NCBI RefSeq assembly: GCF_050571805.1
Contig: NZ_CP192219.1
Length of the DNA stretch: 64,000 nt
From: Halodesulfovibrio aestuarii
GTDB taxonomy: Bacteria; Desulfobacterota; Desulfovibrionia; Desulfovibrionales; Desulfovibrionaceae
Strand: one strand, 5' to 3'
Shown: positions 35,577 to 44,445 of the stretch, in pieces
Numbering within the stretch: the first letter of the stretch is position 1
How the letters are laid out: the number at the start of each line of letters is the position of its first letter
The notes under the pieces: generated by a model
Seen by the model: the letters and a program-made list of their open reading frames with translations, nothing else
What the model was told of the DNA's origin: nothing
Databases searched by the model: none
Translations under genes and position numbers: made by a program

Positions 35577-36806
35577 ATGGCTATTCATGTCGTTGGTCTC
35601 GGGATTGATCCCGACACACTTCCTGAACTTCACGAACAAATAATCACAACCGCTGATGTGCTTGTGGGGGGCAAACGTCAACTAGCCGCTTTCGCCGACC
35701 TTGATGCAGAAACTATCCCTATCACATCACCACTATCCAATGTTTTTAATGCGATAGAAGCCAGCTATAACGCACGCAAAGAGGTTGTTGTCATTGCTGA
35801 CGGTGATCCTTTGTTCTATGGCATCGGTGACAGTATTATTAAAAAGTTCGGTTCTGAAAATGTGGTTATCCACCCAAACACCGCGACTATCCAAGCTATT
35901 GCAGCACGAGCAAAAGTTTCATGGCAGGACATGCGCATGCTGTCCCTGCACGGACGCAACGACTACACCCCACTCTACACAGCACTTATGCAATGCGACC
36001 ACGTAGCCGTGCTTACAGATGACACCAATATACCTGCGGTTATTGCCCAAAAATTATTAGACAGGGGGCTTACATGGTTCAACATTGGTATCTTCGAGGA
36101 CATGGGGACAGATAACGAAAAAATTACCAACTGTACTCTGGATGAAGCAAGCTGTCGCAGCTTCTCCAGACTCAACGCCGTACTTATTAAACGTACAGGC
36201 CATCCAGAACAGCCTTTACGCGTCGGGATTCCGGATACGCAGTTTGCTACCGAGCGCAAACTGATAACCAAACGCCCTGTACGCGCAGCATCACTCAGCA
36301 TGCTGGAATTAGAACCACGGAACATCATGTGGGATATTGGAGCAGGAAGCGGCTCAGTTAGCATAGAAGCAGCTCACCTTTTATCCAAAGGTGCCGTATA
36401 TTCTGTTGAGCGCAAAAGCGAACGAGTAGATCTTATTCGCAAAAACCGCGCGCGGTTCGGAGCCCTCAACGTGGACATTCTGCATGGTGATGCGCAAACA
36501 TGCATTGAGGGATTACCAACGCCGGACAGAATCTTTATCGGAGGAGGACTAGGTTCTGACAACGCCCTCCTCGCATCACTCTGTGAACGTCTGCAGCAAC
36601 ACGGTCTTATCGTTGTAAACTGTACTCTTCTTTCCAGCCTTGAGACAGCAAAGAACCACTTTAAGTCCTGTGGATGGGAATACGACGTCACAATGATCCA
36701 AGCCTCTGTATCCAGTCCACTAGCAGGAGACATCCGGCTTGACAGCATGAACCCGATATTCATCATCAGCGCACGCAAGCCAGTGCCTGAAAAACAATCA
36801 GACTAG
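35577..36806 (+). CDS. cbiET: CbiE-CbiT fusion (C5/C15 methyltransferase, decarboxylating)
   Basis: 409 residues from ATG 35577 (GGAG site 5 bases upstream; the frame extends 14 codons further 5' without support). The N-terminal ~200 residues are a tetrapyrrole methylase (VVGLGIDPDTLPE, ADGDPLFYGIG), that is CbiE, methylating C5. The C-terminal ~190 residues are a class-I SAM methyltransferase with MWDIGAGSGSVSIEAA, that is CbiT, methylating C15 with loss of the C12 acetate carboxyl (family knowledge). The fused form equals CobL. It stands between cbiD and cbiF in the operon. Confidence 0.94.
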   Translation: MAIHVVGLGIDPDTLPELHEQIITTADVLVGGKRQLAAFADLDAETIPITSPLSNVFNAIEASYNARKEVVVIADGDPLFYGIGDSIIKKFGSENVVIHPNTATIQAIAARAKVSWQDMRMLSLHGRNDYTPLYTALMQCDHVAVLTDDTNIPAVIAQKLLDRGLTWFNIGIFEDMGTDNEKITNCTLDEASCRSFSRLNAVLIKRTGHPEQPLRVGIPDTQFATERKLITKRPVRAASLSMLELEPRNIMWDIGAGSGSVSIEAAHLLSKGAVYSVERKSERVDLIRKNRARFGALNVDILHGDAQTCIEGLPTPDRIFIGGGLGSDNALLASLCERLQQHGLIVVNCTLLSSLETAKNHFKSCGWEYDVTMIQASVSSPLAGDIRLDSMNPIFIISARKPVPEKQSD

Positions 36807-36827
36807 AACCAAGCTAACGGAATATAC

Positions 36828-37607
36828 ATGACGACCACACGCCCTGAATGGAAGACAGCCCCTGTATGGTTTATCGGTGCAGGCCCCGGAGATCCTGAGC
36901 TCATCACACTTAAAGGCGCCCGTATGATCGCTGAAGCAGACCTAGTATTATATGCAGGTTCACTTGTTCCTCCCGTCATCATCGAAGGTGCAAAACCATC
37001 TGCGACGGTTATGGATTCTGCTTCAATGAATCTGGAAGAAACGCATGCCGCAGTTGTAAAAACCGTCCGTGACGGCGGCACCGTCGCCCGTGTACACACT
37101 GGTGACCCAAGCCTGTACGGTGCCATCCGCGAACAAATGCGTCTGTTGGATAAAGAAGATATCGGCTATGGCACCATTCCCGGTGTAACAGCCAGCTTTG
37201 CAGCCGCAGCAGCATCCGCAACGTCCCTTACTGTACCGGAAGAGTCACAGTCAGTAATCATCACCCGCCTTGAGGGGCGCACTCCTGTGCCGGAAACAGA
37301 AAAACTGCGCGACATGGCAAAACATCGCTGCGCAATGGCAGTCTACCTTTCTGCTGCGCATCCTGAACGGCTCGTGGAAGAACTGCGCGTCGGCGGCCTC
37401 GAAGATGATATTGTGGTTGTTATCGCCTACCGTGTAGGCTGGCCTGAACAAAAAATTATCCGCACAACCATCGGCAACGTCTGCGAAACTGTTGCAGAAC
37501 ACAACTTAACTCGTCAGACAGTCTTTCTTGTTCTCCCGGGTGAAGACAATAAAGAACATTTTTCAAAACTCTACGATGCCGGCTTCCTGCACGGCTTCAG
37601 AAATTAA
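36828..37607 (+). CDS. cbiF: Precorrin-4 / cobalt-precorrin-4 C11-methyltransferase CbiF
   Basis: 259 residues, usual for the family. Tetrapyrrole methylase motifs: VWFIGAGPGDPELITLKG (first glycine-rich loop), LYAGSLVPP, VARVHTGDPSLYGAIREQ and IPGVTASFAAAAA. It adds the C11 methyl group (family knowledge). It begins 21 bases after cbiET. No terminator is evident between it and the AraC-type gene downstream. Confidence 0.94.
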   Translation: MTTTRPEWKTAPVWFIGAGPGDPELITLKGARMIAEADLVLYAGSLVPPVIIEGAKPSATVMDSASMNLEETHAAVVKTVRDGGTVARVHTGDPSLYGAIREQMRLLDKEDIGYGTIPGVTASFAAAAASATSLTVPEESQSVIITRLEGRTPVPETEKLRDMAKHRCAMAVYLSAAHPERLVEELRVGGLEDDIVVVIAYRVGWPEQKIIRTTIGNVCETVAEHNLTRQTVFLVLPGEDNKEHFSKLYDAGFLHGFRN

Positions 37608-37713
37608 CAGCTTCCTTTACGGGCAGGATTTATCCTGCCTAAAAAATACCTCTTCGTCATTTTTCCAAAAAACGGTCAAGAAACACAATTTGCTTCGTGA
37701 TAAAGAGAACCAG

Positions 37714-38571
37714 ATGAATACGAAGAAAGTACATATTCGCGAGCAGATAGCGCAGACACAACGGTACATAGAGGAACACCTTGATTCAAATATTCCTCTT
37801 GAATCTCTGGCAGCATCATGCGGATATTCCGCACTCTATTTTCACTCTATTTTTACAGGAATAGTCGGTGAAGGAGTAAAAGAATATCAACGCCGCCTGC
37901 GTCTACAGCGTGCAGCGAACCAGCTACTTTTCTCCGAAACATCACTCATAGATATTGCTCTGGACACAGGGTACGAATCGCAAGAAGGATTTTCGCGCGC
38001 ATTCAAAAAACGGTTCAACTTCTCACCACTACAATTCAGAAAACTACAGCCAAACTATGGTTCTTTATCTGGAGGCAAATTAATGAATACTGTCATGCCA
38101 CAATCTGCACCAAAAATATCTATCAAAACCTGTGCACCCATAACCGTAGCAGCGGTGCGCCATATAGGTCCCTACAGCGAGTGCGAAGTTGCTTTCTCCA
38201 CTCTCTGCACATGGGCACGGAAACACGGTCTCTACGGCACATTCAGACAAGTCATAGGCATAACACACGACGACCCGCGGACAACGCCAGCGGAAAAACT
38301 CCGGTATGACGCCTGCATGGAGATCCCAAACGACTTTGAAGTCTCAAACGAAGTGCAAAAGTACACCATCTCTGGTGGACGCTACGCATGCTGCACCCAC
38401 AAAGGGTCATACCGCAACATAGCCAAAACGTTTGCAGCTATACTGGGTAGCTGGTTCCCCGATTCCGGCGAAAATCTCACAAACAATCCACCGCTCGAAA
38501 TTTACCTCAACTCGCCTTCCAATACCCCTGAAGATGAACTGCTTACGGAATTACGGATTCCGCTAAGATAA
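37714..38571 (+). CDS. AraC-family regulator with GyrI-like ligand-binding domain
   Basis: 285 residues from ATG 37714; the frame is open upstream but that part overlaps cbiF and lacks a start signal. The N-terminal ~105 residues hold two helix-turn-helix units (IPLESLAASCGYSALYFHSIF; SLIDIALDTGYESQEGFSRAFKKRF). The C-terminal ~150 residues are a GyrI/SbmC-like domain (KTCAPITVAAVRHIGPYSECEVAF, YDACMEIP, GRYACCTHKGSY), a small-molecule-binding fold. Rob- and SoxS-type proteins with this layout control multidrug or stress genes (family knowledge). Its target here is unknown. Confidence 0.88.
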   Translation: MNTKKVHIREQIAQTQRYIEEHLDSNIPLESLAASCGYSALYFHSIFTGIVGEGVKEYQRRLRLQRAANQLLFSETSLIDIALDTGYESQEGFSRAFKKRFNFSPLQFRKLQPNYGSLSGGKLMNTVMPQSAPKISIKTCAPITVAAVRHIGPYSECEVAFSTLCTWARKHGLYGTFRQVIGITHDDPRTTPAEKLRYDACMEIPNDFEVSNEVQKYTISGGRYACCTHKGSYRNIAKTFAAILGSWFPDSGENLTNNPPLEIYLNSPSNTPEDELLTELRIPLR

Positions 38572-39003
38572 GCTGTCTTCGAAAGCTGTTGCCTTCGGCG
38601 AGTCTACGACGCTTTTTTATGTCTCCGACATTTGCCTCCGGCGGATTACGCCCCCTGTTACACTGTCGCTATCTATAATCACTCATTCTTCGAGAACAGC
38701 TACCGCTTTGAAAAAGTGCTTTTTAAGAATCTCCTAAAAAATTTACATACGAAAAACATCCATTAGTTCCAGTTTTCGCACGGCTTATACCCCACTGACT
38801 TTCCACGAAAAAGGCTGCCCTACATGTAAGGCAGCCTTTTTATTATCAGAAAGGTAATGAAGCTCAAGCCGCGAAGCTCTATAAACAACGAACCAAGCTC
38901 GCAGTTAAAAGTCTTTGGAGATTTTTAAGAACCTTTCTACAGAGAAGGTCTTAATGCCCTGCTGGTAAGCGCCGTCGGAACCAACAATATATCGCAACCT
39001 GAC
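38572..39003. other. 432-base intergenic region with a dispersed 3' element (copy A)
   Basis: Contains TCTCCGAC (38622-38629), GTTACACTGTCGC (38657-38669) and, further on, the AGGCTGCCC terminator. The same three blocks in the same order recur at 43233-43380 downstream of mqnD. No ORF is supported here. Confidence 0.5.
38808..38841 (+). terminator. Terminator, copy A of the AGGCTGCCCT type
   Basis: 12-bp perfect stem AAAAAGGCTGCC / GGCAGCCTTTTT with the self-complementary loop core TACATGTA. It can act on both strands, between the AraC-type gene (+) and mqnA (-). Confidence 0.85.
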
Positions 39004-39849
39004 TCAACACTGATGCGAATAGAATTCAAGCTCCGGCACTGATGGGATTTCCTTTGCTTCTGCAAGACGTTTAAAGAACAGGCGTAACCCCTTTTGTTCT
39101 TCCTCGCCGAGGTCATAAACAAGGCTCTGGAAATACTGGGTCAACCCTTCTGTATCCATATACCCTGCTTTTTCTGCAAGCCCGATTACTTGTTCAATAT
39201 TCTCATCACCCCAGTTCTTTGCATTTCTGAAAAGTTCTGCAGGATCTTGAGTGAAACAACCGGATTCGACAGATTTTCGAGAGACTATCCAGACGCCGAA
39301 AATAAAGGGAAGTCCTGTCCATTCGCGCCATGCTTCACCGAGATCAAGACGATACGGGTAACGGTCGTCATTTCTGAGTCGTAATGCTTCGTCACCGATA
39401 CAGAGGGCGGCTGTCGGCAGGTCACCTTGATCAATAAAATCGGATACGGAGCCAGTTTTATAAGATACATCAAGCTTCAGACAATCCCGGAACAGCATAC
39501 GCAGGAGCGCTGCTGACGTATGAGACTGCGCTGTTGTAAGAATTTCTTCCCCGCCAAGCTCAGATATGGGTTTCTGGCTTATGAGCAGCACACTCATAAC
39601 TGGTCCGGCACTGCCTATAGCAATATCTGGCAGAAGAAAATATTTTTCAGGATGCCGTGCATATTCAAAAGAAGAACAGGAAGAAACGTCCAGATTCCCT
39701 GCATCCATCTGCTCGTTCAGTTCTGCCGGAGTTCCGTATACGAGATCAAAATTTTCTCCAAGCAAACCGGTTTCCAGCGGATGATAGATTGGTAGCACGT
39801 TCAAATAACGAATACGTCCTACCCGCAATTTTTTTAACGACTTCTGCAC
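39004..39849 (-). CDS. mqnA: Chorismate dehydratase MqnA (futalosine menaquinone pathway)
   Basis: 281 residues with GTG start at 39849, 3 bases after the mqnC stop, AAGGA upstream. The N-terminal VGRIRYLNVLPIYHPLE and SSCSSFEYARHPEKYFLLPDIAIGS match the MqnA family, a periplasmic-binding-like fold. It dehydrates chorismate to 3-enolpyruvylbenzoate, the first step of the futalosine route (family knowledge). Third gene of mqnE-mqnC-mqnA. Confidence 0.93.
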   Translation of the reverse strand: MQKSLKKLRVGRIRYLNVLPIYHPLETGLLGENFDLVYGTPAELNEQMDAGNLDVSSCSSFEYARHPEKYFLLPDIAIGSAGPVMSVLLISQKPISELGGEEILTTAQSHTSAALLRMLFRDCLKLDVSYKTGSVSDFIDQGDLPTAALCIGDEALRLRNDDRYPYRLDLGEAWREWTGLPFIFGVWIVSRKSVESGCFTQDPAELFRNAKNWGDENIEQVIGLAEKAGYMDTEGLTQYFQSLVYDLGEEEQKGLRLFFKRLAEAKEIPSVPELEFYSHQC

Positions 39850-39852
39850 GGG

Positions 39853-40965
39853 CTAAGCTTCCTTATCTTCGACAAGTGAGTAGTCCATAGTACGCTGCTT
39901 TGGAGTAAATCCAGCAGCTTCAACAATGGAATGAATTTCCTCACGAGTAAGACGGAAAGAAGTACCTGCCGCCGCAACAACGTTTTCTTCAATCATCAAT
40001 GAACCGAAATCATTTGCACCGTAGGAAAGAGAAAGCTGTGCAATCTCCGGTCCCATTGTAACCCATGATGCCTGAATGTTGTCGATGTTATCGAGAACAA
40101 TTCGGGACATAGCAAGCACACGAAGATAACCGGCACTAGGTTCAGGAAGGCAAGAAATATTGGTATTCCCCGGCTGGAAGGTCCAAGGGATAAAGGCAGT
40201 AAAACCGTTGGTTCTGTCTTGCACTTCACGTACTGCAAACAGATGCTCGATGCGGTCTTCCGGCTTTTCTTCATGTCCGAACATCATAGTCGCAGTTGTA
40301 TTCAACCCTTGGTAGTGAGCTTCTTCCATCACGGCTAGCCAACGCGTTGCGCTGCATTTGTTAGGAGAAACACGTTTACGAACTTCATCGACAAGAATTT
40401 CAGCACCGCCCCCCGGAATAGAATCGAGACCGGCAGCACGAAGACGCGCTATAACATCTTTCACGAGCAATTGCTCATTTTCCGCAAAAAACACAATCTC
40501 CGGCGGAGAGAACGCGTGCACGTGAATAGAAGGATACGTATCTTTAATCCAGCGAATCATATCCTCGTAAAATTCCATGGTCAGGTCAGGATGATGCCCG
40601 CCCTGCATAAGAATCTGAGTACCACCGAGAGCGATGGTTTCCTCGATTTTCTGACCAAGTTCTTCACGACTGATGACATAACCACCGTCAGTCTCGGCTT
40701 TTTCCGGTGCAACAAAAAATGCACAGAAGCGACATGCACAGCTGCAAATGTTGGAATAATTGATATTGCGGTCAGCCACATATGTCACAACCCGCTCAGG
40801 ATGTTTTGCAAAACGTACGTTGTTTGCAAGGTATGCAAGAGTATGCAAGCTTGCTTCGTTATACAGAACACTCGCCTCACCCTGATCAATACGGGCACCA
40901 CGAAGCACCTTTTTAGAAACTTCGACTACGGCGTCACTTTCATGAAATGGACTATGAACAAACAT
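39853..40965 (-). CDS. mqnC: Cyclic dehypoxanthinyl futalosine synthase MqnC (radical SAM)
   Basis: 370 residues. The radical-SAM motif is CSCACRFCAFF (near residue 77); NINYSNICSCACRFCAF and LMQGGHHPDL are typical for MqnC. It cyclises dehypoxanthine futalosine (family knowledge). AGGAGG stands before ATG 40965, 3 bases after the mqnE stop. It is a paralogue of its operon neighbour mqnE; the two share motif layout. Confidence 0.94.
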   Translation of the reverse strand: MFVHSPFHESDAVVEVSKKVLRGARIDQGEASVLYNEASLHTLAYLANNVRFAKHPERVVTYVADRNINYSNICSCACRFCAFFVAPEKAETDGGYVISREELGQKIEETIALGGTQILMQGGHHPDLTMEFYEDMIRWIKDTYPSIHVHAFSPPEIVFFAENEQLLVKDVIARLRAAGLDSIPGGGAEILVDEVRKRVSPNKCSATRWLAVMEEAHYQGLNTTATMMFGHEEKPEDRIEHLFAVREVQDRTNGFTAFIPWTFQPGNTNISCLPEPSAGYLRVLAMSRIVLDNIDNIQASWVTMGPEIAQLSLSYGANDFGSLMIEENVVAAAGTSFRLTREEIHSIVEAAGFTPKQRTMDYSLVEDKEA

Positions 40966-40967
40966 GC

Positions 40968-42092
40968 CTACGCCTCCTGCTTAGCATTAACTGGCTTAAA
41001 GAAACTGTTGCGCCGTACCGGATTAAAGCCGGAACGAACAATCATCTCTTCGAGTTGCGGGATCGTCATAGCCTGATCTGACTGCGCTCCTGCATCGTGA
41101 CCAATTTTTTCTTCAACAATAGTTCCGTCCATATCATCAGCACCAAAGTGCAGCGCAACCTGAGCAAGCTTGACGCCGAGCATCACCCAATATGCTTTAA
41201 TATGAGGAATATTATCGAGCATGAGACGGGAAATAGCGATAGTACGGAGCTTATCAAGTCCAGTATGCTTACCTTCGCGTTCTTCAGGCAATTCAAGCAT
41301 GCTGTTTTCTGTGAGGAATGGAAGGGGAATAAAACAGGAGAAGCCGGCAGTTTCATCCTGCAGTTTGCGCAATCTATCAAGATGATCCAAACGATCATCA
41401 ATTGATTCAAGATGTCCGAACAACATGGTACAGTTTGAGGTAATTCCAAGAGTATGTGCTTCACGAGCTACTCTCAGCCACTCATCAGCTGTTGCTTTTC
41501 TTGGACAAATTTTTTCACGAACTTCAGGTGCAAAAATTTCTGCGCCACCGCCCGGCATGGCTTCCAGGCCGACAGCTTTCAGGCGCTCAAGTACTTCCAG
41601 AGTAGAAATATTTTCAAGCTTAGCAAAATGGGCAATCTCTACCGCGGTAAATGCTTTAACAATAGTCTCTGGGTAGGTAGCTTTGATGCGTGCAATAGCC
41701 TCTTCAAAAAAGCTCAGTGGCAGCTTTGGATGACAGCCACCGACTATATGCACTTCATCATACGGAAGACCGTCTTTAGGATCGAGCTTAGTGATAATAT
41801 CATCTATACTCAGACGAAATGCACCTTCCTGCTCATCTTTTTCTTTCTGGTAAGCACAAAAAAGACAAGCGTTTACACAAACATTTGTGTAATTTACGTG
41901 ACGATTAAGAACATAATATGTGGAATCCCCATGCATGCGAGTGCGCGCATGATGCGCCAAGGCGCCAAGGGCATTTATATCTTCACAGGCAAACAGTTCT
42001 CTTCCATCTTCAATGGACAGGCGCTCACCGTTCATAACCTTTTCAAATATACTGCCCAGTCCAAGACGAGCATAGTAACCAGCATCTAACAT
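40968..42092 (-). CDS. mqnE: Aminofutalosine synthase MqnE (radical SAM)
   Basis: 374 residues from ATG 42092 (GGAG 9 bases upstream; the open frame extends 14 codons further). The radical-SAM motif is CVNACLFCAYQ; HIVGGCHPKLPLSFFEE and TSNCTMLFGHLES are typical for MqnE. It joins 3-enolpyruvylbenzoate with SAM-derived adenosine to make aminofutalosine (family knowledge). First gene of the mqnE-mqnC-mqnA operon, divergent from mqnD. The hydrolase MqnB is not in this window. Confidence 0.93.
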   Translation of the reverse strand: MLDAGYYARLGLGSIFEKVMNGERLSIEDGRELFACEDINALGALAHHARTRMHGDSTYYVLNRHVNYTNVCVNACLFCAYQKEKDEQEGAFRLSIDDIITKLDPKDGLPYDEVHIVGGCHPKLPLSFFEEAIARIKATYPETIVKAFTAVEIAHFAKLENISTLEVLERLKAVGLEAMPGGGAEIFAPEVREKICPRKATADEWLRVAREAHTLGITSNCTMLFGHLESIDDRLDHLDRLRKLQDETAGFSCFIPLPFLTENSMLELPEEREGKHTGLDKLRTIAISRLMLDNIPHIKAYWVMLGVKLAQVALHFGADDMDGTIVEEKIGHDAGAQSDQAMTIPQLEEMIVRSGFNPVRRNSFFKPVNAKQEA

Positions 42093-42382
42093 AATCACGG
42101 TCTCCAGATGTCTACTTAAACAACCACGCACCATACTTTATCGAAAGACAATATCCCGATGTCTTGTTGCTACCGCAGTATGAAAAACAAATCGAAACGT
42201 TCCAATTTACCTAACAATAAATACACCGTATAAAAGGCGTGCAGCAACACCTGCGTGTGGTCTTCGGCGGGCTGAGTATCTGCTTGCATGCGAGCTATGT
42301 CAACCGTAAGAATATACACAAACAAATCGTGCTACGTGCGTTATCTATAAAAAAAACGAACCCCTTACAACCCGAGGATTTT

Positions 42383-43219
42383 ATGCAATTAGAACTCGGC
42401 ATATCTCCCTGCCCTAACGACACATGGATTTTCTATGCCCTTGCAAATAAGAAGATAGACCTTCCCTTCGATTTCACAATGTACATGGCAGACGTTGAAG
42501 ATTTAAACGTCCGCGCACGCAAAGGTGATATCGCTGTAACTAAATTATCTGTAGCCTCCGTGACAGATTGCCTCGACAAATACATCCTGCTTCGCACCGG
42601 TGGCGCACTCGGCAGAGGCTGCGGTCCAATTATTGTCACCAAGCAGGACACCTGTTTTCAGTCCGCCAGAGAAGCAGACAAGAAAATTGCAATCCCCGGA
42701 AAACTCACCACAGCAAACATGCTCCTTTCGCTTAACAATTCACTGAAAGGAGAACGAGTGGAAATGCTTTTCGATGAGGTTATGCCGGCAGTGCAGGCTG
42801 GTACCGTAGACGCAGGTGTCGTTATCCATGAAGGACGCTTCACCTACGAAAATTTCGGGCTCAAAAAAGTACTCGACCTAGGTCAATGGTGGGAAAATAC
42901 AACAAACCTGCCACTCCCACTCGGGGCAATCGCCGTTCGCCGTGATCTCGGAATGGACGTGGCTCGTCAACTGGAAAAAGCTATCCGCGCAAGCCTTGCC
43001 TACGTTCAGCAGAACCCGGAAGAAGCCACCGCGTACATTAAAGAACATGCGCAAGAAATGGACGACAACGTCATCAAAGAACACATCGCAACCTTCGTAA
43101 ACGAATTCTCTATGGAACTCGGTGCAGACGGCGAATACGCAATCCAGCTTCTGCTGGAAAAAGCCTTCGAAATCTCAGGCAAACCAATGCCTGACCTGCC
43201 AATCTTTGTGACGGACTAG
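42383..43219 (+). CDS. mqnD: 1,4-dihydroxy-6-naphthoate synthase MqnD
   Basis: 278 residues from ATG 42383 with GAGGA (42374-42378); the frame is open further upstream without a ribosome-binding site. ELGISPCPNDTWIFYAL, RKGDIAVTKLS and GRGCGPIIV are MqnD signatures. It converts the cyclised intermediate to 1,4-dihydroxy-6-naphthoate (family knowledge). It shares a 290-base promoter region with mqnE, so the four genes can be controlled together. Confidence 0.93.
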   Translation: MQLELGISPCPNDTWIFYALANKKIDLPFDFTMYMADVEDLNVRARKGDIAVTKLSVASVTDCLDKYILLRTGGALGRGCGPIIVTKQDTCFQSAREADKKIAIPGKLTTANMLLSLNNSLKGERVEMLFDEVMPAVQAGTVDAGVVIHEGRFTYENFGLKKVLDLGQWWENTTNLPLPLGAIAVRRDLGMDVARQLEKAIRASLAYVQQNPEEATAYIKEHAQEMDDNVIKEHIATFVNEFSMELGADGEYAIQLLLEKAFEISGKPMPDLPIFVTD

Positions 43220-43232
43220 TTTTTTTATTTTA

Positions 43233-43380
43233 TCTCCGACGGCAGAGTATCCCGTTGCACTGTCGCAATCAGGACTCTCCTAACAGCTTTTACTTGCGAG
43301 AGTAGCTCATCTTTTGCAATACCTCGCATACTCTTCTAAGAACAAAGAAAAGGCTGCCCTGCATAATCAGGACAGCCTTT
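43233..43380 (+). repeat. Dispersed 3' element (copy B) with terminator
   Basis: TCTCCGAC (43233-43240), GTTGCACTGTCGC (43254-43266), then hairpin AAAGGCTGCCCTG / CAGGACAGCCTTT (43349-43361 with 43368-43380, one mismatch, loop CATAAT). Same order as copy A at 38622-38841. The hairpin should terminate mqnD. Confidence 0.65.
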
Positions 43381-43536
43381 CTTATTAAAATCAGTGAAAT
43401 TACGTCACGCAAATACAGTATTATCTTGTATTTTCAGCCTAATATTTTTTTCCAAAAGGGAACTGGGAAAACAACATTGCCAAAGGCAGTGTCGAAAAAT
43501 AGCCAGAGCCCCGTCAACGTCTTTTCAAAAACTGAA

Positions 43537-44445
43537 TTACTCTTTGCTCCTAGCAACAGCCTGCTGTCCATATATTCCCATACCGATGGCAAAAAGGACA
43601 AGTGCCACACCGACAAGACCGTGGGTACCTGTAGGACGTTTAAAGAATATGACGTCCCATACGAAAGCAAGAGCAGGCTGTAAGAGCATCAGAAGCCCTG
43701 CAATGGCAGCCGGCAACTTCGGAAGTCCCTTGGATATAAATGCCCAGCCTATTCCTTGGCAAAATACGCCATAAAGAATGAGGTAAAACCAATCGCTGAC
43801 TGTTGGGATAACGAATGAATCACCTGTTGCCCCCATGGATACGCCGACACTTAGAGCTGTTATGAGAGAAATTATGCCCATGTTAGCAAACAAGGGCAGC
43901 TTTTTTTCTGTAAACTGCGATTGGCGTAAACAAATCAAATAACAAGAATAGGACACGGCCGTGAGAAATCCGAAAAGGAGTCCCCATAAAATATCTGAAG
44001 ACACTTCGTGCAGGTCCAGACCAATAAGAAGGAATAAACCGATTACGGCTAACGGCAACGCTACGATGAGCCGCTTGGATATTATTTCTTTAAAAAGAAG
44101 TGCACCAAATGCAGCCGTGGCAAAGACTTGCAGGTTACCCAGAATAGTTGCCAGCCCCGGCCCAACGTAACCGATGGCGCGGTGCCAGCATTTAAGATCA
44201 AAAGCAAAAAATAGCCCTGCCAGTACCACCAGCCCCCATATACGAAGGGGGACAGAGAAACGTTCGCGCCTGATAAAAGAAATAATCATAAGGGTGATGC
44301 CACCAAACAATACGCGATAAAAGGCAGAACTGTCAGGAGACACGCTGGTTAAACGCACCAACACTGGCGAAAAACTAATAATTAAGGCACCGATTGGTAC
44401 TACAATATATGGCGAAGAAAAAAACGCCTTCAAACGCTGGAGCAC
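43537..44445 (-). CDS. EamA-family drug/metabolite transporter
   Basis: 302 residues from GTG 44445: AGGAG lies 7 bases upstream and the GTG overlaps the stop of the preceding gene (TAGTG). An upstream in-frame extension lies within that gene and is unlikely. Ten hydrophobic segments in two EamA repeats; GYVGPGLATILGNLQVFATAAFG and GLPKLPAAIAGLLMLLQPALAFVW are the characteristic repeat ends. It exports small metabolites in other bacteria (family knowledge); the substrate is not predictable. Confidence 0.87.
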   Translation of the reverse strand: MLQRLKAFFSSPYIVVPIGALIISFSPVLVRLTSVSPDSSAFYRVLFGGITLMIISFIRRERFSVPLRIWGLVVLAGLFFAFDLKCWHRAIGYVGPGLATILGNLQVFATAAFGALLFKEIISKRLIVALPLAVIGLFLLIGLDLHEVSSDILWGLLFGFLTAVSYSCYLICLRQSQFTEKKLPLFANMGIISLITALSVGVSMGATGDSFVIPTVSDWFYLILYGVFCQGIGWAFISKGLPKLPAAIAGLLMLLQPALAFVWDVIFFKRPTGTHGLVGVALVLFAIGMGIYGQQAVARSKE

